Shown piece after piece: positions 1-5,726 of a stretch of 6,243 nt of DNA. Every line of letters begins with the position of its first letter. Positions within the stretch are counted from its first letter, which is position 1. The position numbers and the translations under genes are program-made. Location of the stretch: NCBI GenBank assembly GCA_950071955.1, contig CATMOC010000237.1:1-6243 (forward strand), in the 5' to 3' direction. The DNA is from an uncultured Mesorhizobium sp. (GTDB taxonomy: Bacteria; Pseudomonadota; Alphaproteobacteria; Rhizobiales; Rhizobiaceae). Below the pieces are notes generated by a model that was not told the DNA's origin, did no database searches, and was given only the letters and a program-made list of their open reading frames with translations.

Positions 1-1
1 C

Positions 2-745
2 GTTGGCGACCATCCAGTCGCAACCTTTGGCCGCACGCTTTTTCGTCGCATTGGCGATGACGTCGTCGGTTTCGGCGGCGAAACCGACCACCAGGCGCGG
101 CCTCAGGTTGCCTTTGGCGCTGAGCGTCGCCAGGATATCGGGGTTTTCCACCAGAGCCAGTTTGGGGGCCTTTTTCGGGCCCGTTTTCTTGATCTTTTCC
201 TTGGCCACCGTTTCCGCCCGCCAGTCGGTGACCGCCGCCGCCATGCCGTTCTCGACCAGCGAATGGCACAGGCTCGCGGGATCGAACGCCTGGATCAGCG
301 CCTCGTTCTCGGCGTTCCAGGGCATGATCATCAGCCGCGCGCCCGAGATCACCAGCCCAGGTGCCGAAAAGCCGTTGCCGAAGGGGTTCTCGTCCCGCCC
401 GCCGGCGGCTGGCGGCGGCCCGTCCCAGAGATAGGTCGAGAATTCCGTGTGCCGCTCCCAGCGCAGCGTGCCCCGGGCCCATGGCATGGCATGGTGACGC
501 GCCTGCCGGTCGGGCGGCGCCATTCCCAGACGCCGCGACAGTTCGCTCAGGACGGCGTGGTCGACGGTCGATCCGCCCTCGGTCATGAAGGCGAGCTGGA
601 TCAGATGGCGCGGCGTCTCGATGAGCGGATAGGGGCGCGCGTGTACTTCGCCCACTGCGCCCGCCCTCGCCTCATGTGCGCGGAACGCCATCACCGTTCC
701 GGTCAGGGGCGTCTCCTGCGGCACCGCGCCTGCGTGCTCGTTCAT
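2..745 (-). CDS. DUF3422 N-terminal region joined in frame to CoaBC C-terminal (PPC synthetase) region; partial at left edge
   Basis: The frame is open from an ATG at 745 to the left edge (248 codons, no stop). Residues 1 to about 170 resemble the N-terminus of DUF3422 proteins, a membrane-anchored family of unknown function: EVHARP at 33-38, TPRHLIQLAF at 44-53, LRWERHTEFSTY at 94-105 and a DPASL segment at 155-159. From about residue 168 the match switches to the synthetase half of CoaBC, which joins cysteine to 4'-phosphopantothenate in coenzyme A synthesis: AAAVTDWR at 169-176, KIKKT at 184-188, ENPDILATL about 201-209, LVVGFAAET about 222-230, KGCDWMVAN at 240-248. The normal DUF3422 protein continues for a further 200 or more residues, and a normal CoaBC starts with a flavin decarboxylase domain; both are missing. 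The start is supported by GGGAGGG at 749-755, 3 bases upstream. ATG at 691 (residue 19) is a less likely start. Both halves are recognised by motif only; whether the join is biological or an assembly error cannot be told from the sequence. Confidence 0.75.
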   Translation of the reverse strand, partial: MNEHAGAVPQETPLTGTVMAFRAHEARAGAVGEVHARPYPLIETPRHLIQLAFMTEGGSTVDHAVLSELSRRLGMAPPDRQARHHAMPWARGTLRWERHTEFSTYLWDGPPPAAGGRDENPFGNGFSAPGLVISGARLMIMPWNAENEALIQAFDPASLCHSLVENGMAAAVTDWRAETVAKEKIKKTGPKKAPKLALVENPDILATLSAKGNLRPRLVVGFAAETDDVIANATKKRAAKGCDWMVAN

Positions 746-748
746 GGT

Positions 749-755
749 CCCTCCC
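749..755 (-). promoter_or_regulatory. Strong ribosome binding site for the DUF3422-like gene
   Basis: On the minus strand GGGAGGG ends 3 bases before the ATG at 745. It is a close Shine-Dalgarno match and fixes this start over the internal Met at codon 19. Confidence 0.7.
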
Positions 756-837
756 GAGTGGCGATGGAAGCTTACCTGCACGGATCGACGCGTCCATGCG
801 GCATCGCGTCCGGCAAGCCGTCGGCGGCGCCCGAAGC

Positions 838-862
838 AACTGGACAAGATTCTTGACCAGTT
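838..862. promoter_or_regulatory. 25-bp inverted repeat, probable operator of the GntR-type regulator
   Basis: The left arm AACTGGACAAGA and the right arm TCTTGACCAGTT flank a single central T. Eleven of twelve positions in the arms are complementary; the only mismatch is the A seven bases in from each end. The site ends 20 bases before the ATG of the GntR-family gene, in the divergent intergenic region 746-882. Operators of the FadR/LldR branch of GntR proteins are typically palindromes whose half-sites resemble TGGTC or GACCA, and the CTGG and CCAG ends here fit that style. A weak -10-like TATAGG sits at 862-867, just after the repeat, so a bound dimer would cover the promoter. Autoregulation of the downstream operon is inferred; the repeat itself is seen directly. 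Confidence 0.65.
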
Positions 863-882
863 ATAGGGTCGGCGCGTCGCGC

Positions 883-1707
883 ATGCTGCGGCCGGAGCAC
901 GAGTTGGAAGAAATCTTCGCCCCCATCGAGCATTCCCGAACGTCCGACGAGGTGGTCCATCAGATCGAGAGCCTGATCCTCGAAGGCATCTTTCGCGCCG
1001 GCGATCGCCTGCCGGGCGAGCGCGAGCTGTCGCGCCAATTCGACGTCTCGCGGCCGATCCTTCGCGACGCGTTGAAGGAACTGGAAGCGCGTGGCCTGCT
1101 CGTAACGCGCCATGGCGGCGGCACGCATGTGGCCGACATCATCGGCGAGGTGTTTACGCGGCCCGTGCTCGACCTGATCGCCACGCACAAGAAGGCGTCG
1201 CGCGACTTCCTCGAATACCGACGCGAACTCGAGGCCGTGGCCGCGGAATATGCCGCGCGGCGCGCGACGCCGGACGACCGGACAATGCTGGGCGACGTGC
1301 TCGGCCGGATGAAGACCGCGCACGGACGCGCGGATTTCGCCGAGGAAGCGGCACTCGACGTCGAATTGCATGGCGCGGTCGGCGAGAGCGCGCACAACAT
1401 CATCCTCCTGCACACGCTACGCTCGTGCTATCGGCTGCTCGCCGACGACGTCTTCGTCAACCGCACGCTGATTTACGCCCTGCCCGGCGCCCGCGACGAC
1501 CTGCTCGCGCAGCATCAGGCGATCGGAGAGGCGGTCATCGACGGCGATCCGGCAAAGGCGCGGACCGCGGCGCGAGACCATATCGACTATGTAGAGCGCG
1601 CCATGAACGAGGCGGAACGCAGCGAAGGCTGGCACAAGGTTTCGCGGCTCAGGCTGATGCATCGCAACGGCGCCGAAACGAGAAAGACGATGGGGAACGC
1701 GCATTGA
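883..1707 (+). CDS. GntR-family transcription regulator, FadR/LldR (FCD) subfamily
   Basis: A 274-residue regulator. Residues about 20-83 form the winged helix-turn-helix: LPGERELSRQF at 43-53, the recognition helix start VSRPILRDALKELE at 55-68, and the wing ending in HGGGTHV at 77-83. Residues about 107-238 are an all-helical FCD effector domain with the usual metal ligands in place: D159, H163, H211 and H233. FCD regulators of this branch sense small carboxylates such as lactate, glycolate or fatty acyl compounds. Lying immediately before lutABC with a 4-base overlap, it most likely senses lactate or a related hydroxyacid, as LutR and LldR do. The frame is open upstream to 676, but the ATG at 883 starts the family-like part. 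The alternative TTG at 853 lies inside the 25-bp inverted repeat, which argues against it. The ribosome site before 883 is poor (AGGG at 865-868, 14 bases away). The family is sure; the effector is inferred from context. Confidence 0.9.
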   Translation: MLRPEHELEEIFAPIEHSRTSDEVVHQIESLILEGIFRAGDRLPGERELSRQFDVSRPILRDALKELEARGLLVTRHGGGTHVADIIGEVFTRPVLDLIATHKKASRDFLEYRRELEAVAAEYAARRATPDDRTMLGDVLGRMKTAHGRADFAEEAALDVELHGAVGESAHNIILLHTLRSCYRLLADDVFVNRTLIYALPGARDDLLAQHQAIGEAVIDGDPAKARTAARDHIDYVERAMNEAERSEGWHKVSRLRLMHRNGAETRKTMGNAH

Positions 1708-2474
1708 ACGCGACGAGTGACAGACCGAAGGTGGGGCTTTTCGTAACCTGCCTGGTGGACCTTTTCCGGCCGGTGGTCGGTTTCGCGGCGGTGAAGCTCA
1801 TCGAGGATGCCGGCTGCCAGGTCGACGTGCCGATGGCGCAGACCTGCTGCGGCCAGCCGGCCTACAATTCGGGCGACCGGGCCGACACGCGTGCCATCGC
1901 GGAAAACACCATCCGCGCCTTCGAGGGCTTCGACTACGTCGTGGCGCCGTCGGGCTCCTGCGCAGGCATGCTGAAGAAGCACTATCCGGCGCTCTTCAAG
2001 GGCGATCCCGCATGGGAGGCACGCGCGAAGGCCTTTTCGGCAAAAGTGCACGAACTCGTCTCGTTCCTCGTCGACGTGCGCGGCATGGACAGGGTGACGG
2101 CGGCCAATGCCGGCGCGGTCACCTACCACGATTCCTGCTCGGGCCTGCGCGAACTCGGCATCAAGGGCCAGCCGCGCGCGCTGCTCTCTTCCATGGCGGG
2201 GACGGAGATCCGCGAGATGCGCGATCCCGACGTCTGCTGCGGCTTCGGCGGCACCTTCTGCGTCAAGTATCCCGACATCTCCAACGCCACCGTCGAGCAG
2301 AAGACCGGCTGCATCGAGGCGTCTGGCGCGAAGACGCTGCTCGCCGGCGACCTCGGCTGCCTGATGAACATGGCCGGCAAGCTGAAGCGCCAGGGCTCCA
2401 GGGTCGAGGCCCGCCATGTCGCCGAGGTGCTCGCCGGCATGACCGACACCGCGCCGATCGGCGGGAAGGGCTGA
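1704..2474 (+). CDS. lutA: L-lactate utilisation protein LutA, iron-sulfur CCG-domain subunit
   Basis: A 256-residue cytosolic protein with two cysteine-rich CCG domains, the signature of LutA/YkgE. Domain one has C16, C48-C49-G50 and C86; domain two has C145, C178-C179-G180 and C219. In relatives such as heterodisulfide reductase subunits and GlpC, these motifs bind an iron-sulfur cluster. With LutB and LutC it oxidises L-lactate to pyruvate, an alternative to flavin-dependent LldD. The proposed start is TTG at 1704, overlapping the regulator's TGA (ATTGA), with GGGGA at 1692-1696 seven bases upstream. This arrangement implies translational coupling. GTG at 1731 is in frame but would leave only two residues before the conserved GLFVTC strand. 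Length is normal for the family. All cysteines expected for both domains are present, so the protein should be functional. Confidence 0.93.
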   Translation: MNATSDRPKVGLFVTCLVDLFRPVVGFAAVKLIEDAGCQVDVPMAQTCCGQPAYNSGDRADTRAIAENTIRAFEGFDYVVAPSGSCAGMLKKHYPALFKGDPAWEARAKAFSAKVHELVSFLVDVRGMDRVTAANAGAVTYHDSCSGLRELGIKGQPRALLSSMAGTEIREMRDPDVCCGFGGTFCVKYPDISNATVEQKTGCIEASGAKTLLAGDLGCLMNMAGKLKRQGSRVEARHVAEVLAGMTDTAPIGGKG

Positions 2475-2476
2475 CC

Positions 2477-3913
2477 ATGCAGATCACCTCCCCCGCATTC
2501 AAGCAGAACGCCCGCCACGCGCTCGACGACGCCCAGTTGCAGAAGGCGCTCGGCAACGTGCGCGGCGGCTTCATCGACAAGCGCCAGAAGGCGGTCGATG
2601 CGTTGCCCGAATTCGACGCGCTGCGCGACAGTGCCCGCGACATCAAGAACCACACGCTGGAGAACCTCGACCTCTATCTCGAAGCCTATGAGAAGCAGGT
2701 GACCGCGGCCGGAGGCCATGTCCACTGGGCCGAGACGGCCGCCGACGCCCGCCGCATCGTGCTCGACATCTGCCGCATGACCAATGCCCGCACGGTGACC
2801 AAGGGCAAGTCGATGATCACGGAGGAGATCGAACTCAACGACTTCCTTGAGGCGGCCGGCATCCAGCCGATCGAGACCGATCTGGGCGAATACATCATCC
2901 AGTTGCGCGGCGAGCACCCCAGCCACATCATCGCGCCCGCCGTCCACGTCAACAAGGAGCAGGTCGAGGCCGACTTCCGCCGGGTCCACAACCATCTGGC
3001 GCCCGACCGCGACCTGACCGAGCCGGAGACGCTGCTCGACGAGGCACGGCGCATCCTGCGCGCCAAGTATTTCGAGGCCGACGTCGGCATCACCGGCGCG
3101 AACTTCCTCGTCGCCGAGACAGGTTCCTCCATCATCGTCACCAACGAGGGCAATGGCGATCTCACCCAGCTCCTGCCGCGCGTCCACGTCGTGCTGGCAT
3201 CGATCGAGAAGATCGTTCCCACGCTGAACGACGCCAGCCAGATACTGCGCGTCCTGGCACGCTCGGCGACTGGCCAGGACATGAGCGTCTACACGACGCT
3301 CTCGACAGGGCCGAAGCGCAACGGCGATCCGGACGGGCCCGAGCAGTACCACGTCATTCTGCTCGACAACGGCCGCTCGTCCATGCTCGGCACGGAGTTT
3401 CAGGAGATGCTGCGCTGCATCCGCTGCGGCGCCTGCATGAACCACTGCCCGGTCTATCACGCGATCGGCGGCCACGCCTACGGCTGGGTCTATCCCGGCC
3501 CGATGGGCGCGGTTCTGACGCCGGCCCTCATCGGCATCGACAAGGGCGGGCATCTGCCGAACGCCTCCACCTTCTGCGGCCGCTGCGAGGCGGTCTGCCC
3601 GATGAAGATCCCGCTGCCCAAGATGATGCGTCACTGGCGCGAGAAGGAATTCGAGCGCGGCCTGAACCCCGCCACGCAGCGCTACGGGCTCGGAATCTGG
3701 GCGTGGTTCGCCAGGCGGCCCTGGGCCTACAACCTCGCCACGTCGCTCGGTATTCCTGTTCTCGGCATGCTCGGCGGCAGGAATCGACGCTTCTCCTGGC
3801 TGCCGCTTGCCGGCGGCTGGACCAGGCACCGCGACCTGCCGGCTCCGGATAGCCGGACCTTCCGACAGCAGTGGCGCGAGCGGGATGCGATCAAGCAGGG
3901 AGCGCTCTCATGA
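2477..3913 (+). CDS. lutB: L-lactate utilisation protein LutB, 4Fe-4S ferredoxin-type subunit
   Basis: A 478-residue protein with the complete LutB/YkgF architecture. An LUD (DUF162) domain spans roughly residues 70-295 and includes KGKSMITEEIELN and ITGANFLVAETGSSI. A ferredoxin-type region follows, with cluster cysteines C314, C317, C320 and C324 (CIRCGACMNHCP) and C367, C370 and C374 (CGRCEAVCP). A C-terminal region of DUF3390 type runs to the end (RTFRQQWRERDA). It is the presumed electron-transfer core of the LutABC complex, passing electrons from lactate toward the respiratory chain. The ATG at 2477 comes 2 bases after the lutA stop and is preceded by a good ribosome site, GGGAAGGG at 2463-2470, six bases away. 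Length and motifs are normal, with no sign of truncation or frameshift. The same organisation is known from Bacillus subtilis lutABC and Escherichia coli ykgEFG. Confidence 0.95.
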   Translation: MQITSPAFKQNARHALDDAQLQKALGNVRGGFIDKRQKAVDALPEFDALRDSARDIKNHTLENLDLYLEAYEKQVTAAGGHVHWAETAADARRIVLDICRMTNARTVTKGKSMITEEIELNDFLEAAGIQPIETDLGEYIIQLRGEHPSHIIAPAVHVNKEQVEADFRRVHNHLAPDRDLTEPETLLDEARRILRAKYFEADVGITGANFLVAETGSSIIVTNEGNGDLTQLLPRVHVVLASIEKIVPTLNDASQILRVLARSATGQDMSVYTTLSTGPKRNGDPDGPEQYHVILLDNGRSSMLGTEFQEMLRCIRCGACMNHCPVYHAIGGHAYGWVYPGPMGAVLTPALIGIDKGGHLPNASTFCGRCEAVCPMKIPLPKMMRHWREKEFERGLNPATQRYGLGIWAWFARRPWAYNLATSLGIPVLGMLGGRNRRFSWLPLAGGWTRHRDLPAPDSRTFRQQWRERDAIKQGALS

Positions 3914-4581
3914 GCCCCCGCGACGCGATCATGACCAATATCCGCGGCGCGCTCGCCGCAGGCGGCAGCGACGAAGCCCGCCGGAAGGCCGTCGAGGCCC
4001 GGCTCTCCCGGCCGCCCAAGGGCGTCATCCCCGCCCGCGGCCAGCTCGACGACGAGGCGCGCGTCGAACTGTTCTGCGAAATGGCGCGGAGGGTTACCGC
4101 GTCTGTCGTGCGGGTGAGGTCACACGACCGGGTGCCGAAGGCGGTCAGCGAGTATCTGCGCGCGAAGAACCTTCCCTCCTCGATCCGCATCGGCGACGAT
4201 CGCCGCCTGAAGTCGATGCCCTGGGACAAGTTCGGGTCGCTCGAGGTCAGGCGCGGCCCTTCCGACGGCTTCGACGAGACCGGCGTCAGCCATGCGCTCG
4301 CAGGCATCGCCGAAACGGGTACTGTCGCGCTCGCGTCCGGCAAGGACAACCCCACGACTATCAACTTCCTGCCCGAGCACCATATCGTCGTGGTCGACGC
4401 GAAGGATATCTCCGGCGATCTGGAAAGCGTCATGGGGCGGGTCCGGAAAAAGTTCGGCAAGGGCGAGATGCCGCGTACGCTGAACCTGATCACGGGGCCG
4501 TCACGGTCGGGCGACATCGAACAGAAGATCATACTCGGCGCCCACGGCCCTCGCGCGGTTCATGTGATCGTGGTGGGGTAA
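3910..4581 (+). CDS. lutC: L-lactate utilisation protein LutC, LUD-domain subunit
   Basis: A 223-residue protein of the LutC/YkgG family. It starts in the lutB stop codon (ATGA, 4-base overlap) with AGGGAG at 3897-3902, seven bases before the ATG. The N-terminal helix (about 1-45) carries the R-D-A-I-M-T-N-I-R-G-A-L pattern common to LutC. The LUD domain occupies about residues 50-222, with AETGTVALASG from residue 134 and the closing motif ITGPSRSGDIEQ at 194-205 followed by LGAHGPR. LUD folds are found in both LutB and LutC, and LutC is required for growth on lactate in organisms where it has been tested, though its exact chemical role is less clear than that of LutA and LutB. No iron-sulfur motif is present, as expected. 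The gene ends in TAA at 4579-4581, directly followed by the next gene's start. Confidence 0.93.
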   Translation: MSPRDAIMTNIRGALAAGGSDEARRKAVEARLSRPPKGVIPARGQLDDEARVELFCEMARRVTASVVRVRSHDRVPKAVSEYLRAKNLPSSIRIGDDRRLKSMPWDKFGSLEVRRGPSDGFDETGVSHALAGIAETGTVALASGKDNPTTINFLPEHHIVVVDAKDISGDLESVMGRVRKKFGKGEMPRTLNLITGPSRSGDIEQKIILGAHGPRAVHVIVVG

Positions 4582-5322
4582 TTGGGCGTCCACTTTCTCG
4601 ACGCGGCGGGACCGGACGGCGTCCGCATCTACGCGATCGGCGACGTGCATGGGCGCCTCGACCTTCTGCGACGCATGCATGACATCATCCGCGACGAGAT
4701 CGAACAGGACAGGCCCGCCGACTGGCGCATCGTTCATCTCGGCGACTACGTTGACCGCGGCCCAGACTCAGCCGGCGTACTCGATTTCCTGACCCACGCG
4801 GTGGCTTCCGACGAGCGTAACTTGGCGCTTGCAGGAAACCATGATCTAGGCTTCCTCCAATTCCTCGCCGAACCGGACCCTGGAGGATTGTTCGCAAATT
4901 TCGGAGGCCGGGAGACCGCCGCCGCCTACGGGGTCTTCATCACCGGCAGGGACCGCCGCGGCTTTGTCGATGCGCATATGGAACTGTGCCAGGCGGTCCC
5001 GCGCGAGCACGTCGCGTTCCTGTCTGCGCGGCCGTATTCGCTGTCTTTCGGCGACTTCTTCTTCTGCCACGCCGGCATACGCCCCGGCATCCCGCTCGAA
5101 CGGCAGGACCCCCACGATCTCGTCTGGATACGGAACGACTTCCTCGATTGGCCGCACCTTCACCCGAAGGTCGTCGTCCACGGCCACACGCCGCACCACG
5201 AGCCGCAGTTGATGCCCAACCGGGTCAACGTCGACACCCTCGCCTACCAGTCCGGCAGGCTCACCGCGCTGGTGATAGAGGGCAAGCAAAAGCGGCTGAT
5301 CTCAGCTTCCGCGGAAAGTTGA
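4582..5322 (+). CDS. PPP-family metallophosphatase (bacterial serine/threonine protein phosphatase type)
   Basis: A 246-residue phosphoesterase with the ordered motifs of the PPP superfamily: GDVHG at 20-24, GDYVDRG at 54-60, GNHD at 85-88, HAG at 163-165 and HGHTP at 200-204. D21, H23, D55, N86, H163 and H202 are the expected ligands of a two-metal centre (Mn or Fe), and H87 with D58 and R59 fits the catalytic and phosphate-binding positions. Relatives include PphA/PphB-type protein phosphatases and ApaH-like enzymes that cleave dinucleoside polyphosphates, so the substrate (phosphoprotein or nucleotide) is open. It has no signal peptide and should be cytosolic. The only plausible start is TTG at 4582, touching the lutC TAA and in the same frame. 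The GGTGGGG at 4572-4578 is a close, weak ribosome site, so translation probably depends on ribosomes finishing lutC. A functional link with lactate oxidation is not established. Confidence 0.9.
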   Translation: MGVHFLDAAGPDGVRIYAIGDVHGRLDLLRRMHDIIRDEIEQDRPADWRIVHLGDYVDRGPDSAGVLDFLTHAVASDERNLALAGNHDLGFLQFLAEPDPGGLFANFGGRETAAAYGVFITGRDRRGFVDAHMELCQAVPREHVAFLSARPYSLSFGDFFFCHAGIRPGIPLERQDPHDLVWIRNDFLDWPHLHPKVVVHGHTPHHEPQLMPNRVNVDTLAYQSGRLTALVIEGKQKRLISASAES

Positions 5323-5326
5323 GATC
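5298..5326. terminator. Possible bidirectional hairpin terminator at the phosphatase stop codon
   Basis: GATCTCA at 5298-5304 pairs with TGAGATC at 5320-5326 (7 bp). The 15-base interior contains the palindrome TTCCGCGGAA, which can extend the stem with small bulges. It lies between the 3' ends of the convergent phosphatase gene and the small minus-strand gene. There is no T-run on the plus side; on the minus side a short CTTTT follows a few bases later. It could be a weak shared terminator or only an mRNA 3'-end structure. Confidence 0.35.
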
Positions 5327-5363
5327 GTTCGGGCAACTGGAGGAAATAGTTAGGAGAACCGCG

Positions 5364-5504
5364 TCACCGGTTGGTAGCGCTGACGCCATATCCATCGACG
5401 ACCTGATGCCCGGAAGCGGCGTCGGCAGCGTAAATTCCTGCACCCCAGAGGGCAATGCCGGAGAGCATGAAGAGGGAGAGCAGCGTGGCTTTCACGGGTG
5501 TCAT
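5364..5504 (-). CDS. Small secreted peptide candidate, 46 residues, unknown function
   Basis: I do not recognise a family. The reading frame from ATG at 5504 to TGA at 5364-5366 gives MTPVKATLLSLFMLSGIALW, then GAGIYAADAASG, then HQVVDGYGVSATNR. It has the layout of a cleaved signal peptide: a Lys at position 5, a hydrophobic stretch at about 7-25 and small residues with an ADA cleavage site near 27-29. That leaves a mature peptide of about 17 residues, polar and glycine-bearing. There is no lipobox cysteine. The ribosome site is weak (GAGA about 9 bases upstream). Support comes from the coherent signal-peptide pattern and from its fit in an otherwise empty gap between the phosphatase and the thioredoxin gene. 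Chance cannot be excluded for so short a frame. Confidence 0.45.
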   Translation of the reverse strand: MTPVKATLLSLFMLSGIALWGAGIYAADAASGHQVVDGYGVSATNR

Positions 5505-5726
5505 CTCGGTTTCTCGTTGCGTCGCATTCGACACGATCGCGGTTACTATTCGGTTTCATCGCCGCACGGATTTCGTAACGGGACGGTTTCTCCCGTGAAT
5601 ACGATTTGCGAGTTCGAAAGTTCCCGTCGCAGATCCGCTCCGGGCGGCGTCTCCATAGTCTGGTAGCGGGAACGGTGATAGACTTCCGTGAAATCCTCCA
5701 CACGGATTCCGGAAGGCGTATCAAAA
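5505..5726. other. Divergent intergenic region with no clear consensus promoter
   Basis: This 222-bp stretch separates the small minus-strand frame from the plus-strand thioredoxin gene and should hold promoters for both. I see no convincing paired -35/-10 boxes. It does contain three copies of CGGTTTC (5507-5513, 5551-5557, 5584-5590), a 6-bp stem ACGGGA/TCCCGT at 5578-5596 with a 7-base loop, and a longer hairpin at 5683-5715. Its composition is slightly more AT-rich than the flanking genes. Confidence 0.5.
5683..5715 (+). promoter_or_regulatory. Leader hairpin covering the ribosome binding site of the thioredoxin gene
   Basis: CTTCCG at 5683-5688 pairs with CGGAAG at 5710-5715, and AATCC at 5692-5696 pairs with GGATT at 5704-5708. 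A small internal loop (TGA opposite C) separates them and a 7-base loop closes the hairpin. The 3' strand contains most of GGAAGG (5711-5716), the ribosome site 10 bases before the ATG at 5727. Pairing would mask that site, so translation may depend on melting of the hairpin or on a factor. The pairing is seen; the regulation is inferred. Confidence 0.4.

Noticed and set aside
481..493. Short tandem ATGGC repeat
   Set aside because: It has under three full units and lies inside coding sequence (residues around HHAMPW), so it is explained by codon choice.
3..856. Plus-strand open frames over the left edge
   Set aside because: They are shadows of the minus-strand frame, which carries the recognisable DUF3422 and CoaBC motifs and a strong ribosome site.
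676..882. A longer N-terminus for the GntR regulator
   Set aside because: The extension covers the divergent intergenic region, the inverted repeat and the 5' end of the minus-strand gene, and its residues do not resemble the family.
2123..3829. A 568-codon open frame on the minus strand opposite lutA and lutB
   Set aside because: It is a GC-rich antisense shadow. The plus strand carries complete LutA and LutB with all cluster cysteines, and the antisense translation shows no recognisable domain.
5578..5596. ACGGGA/TCCCGT hairpin as a terminator
   Set aside because: The stem is only 6 bp, no T-run follows, and it lies between two divergent genes where no terminator is expected.
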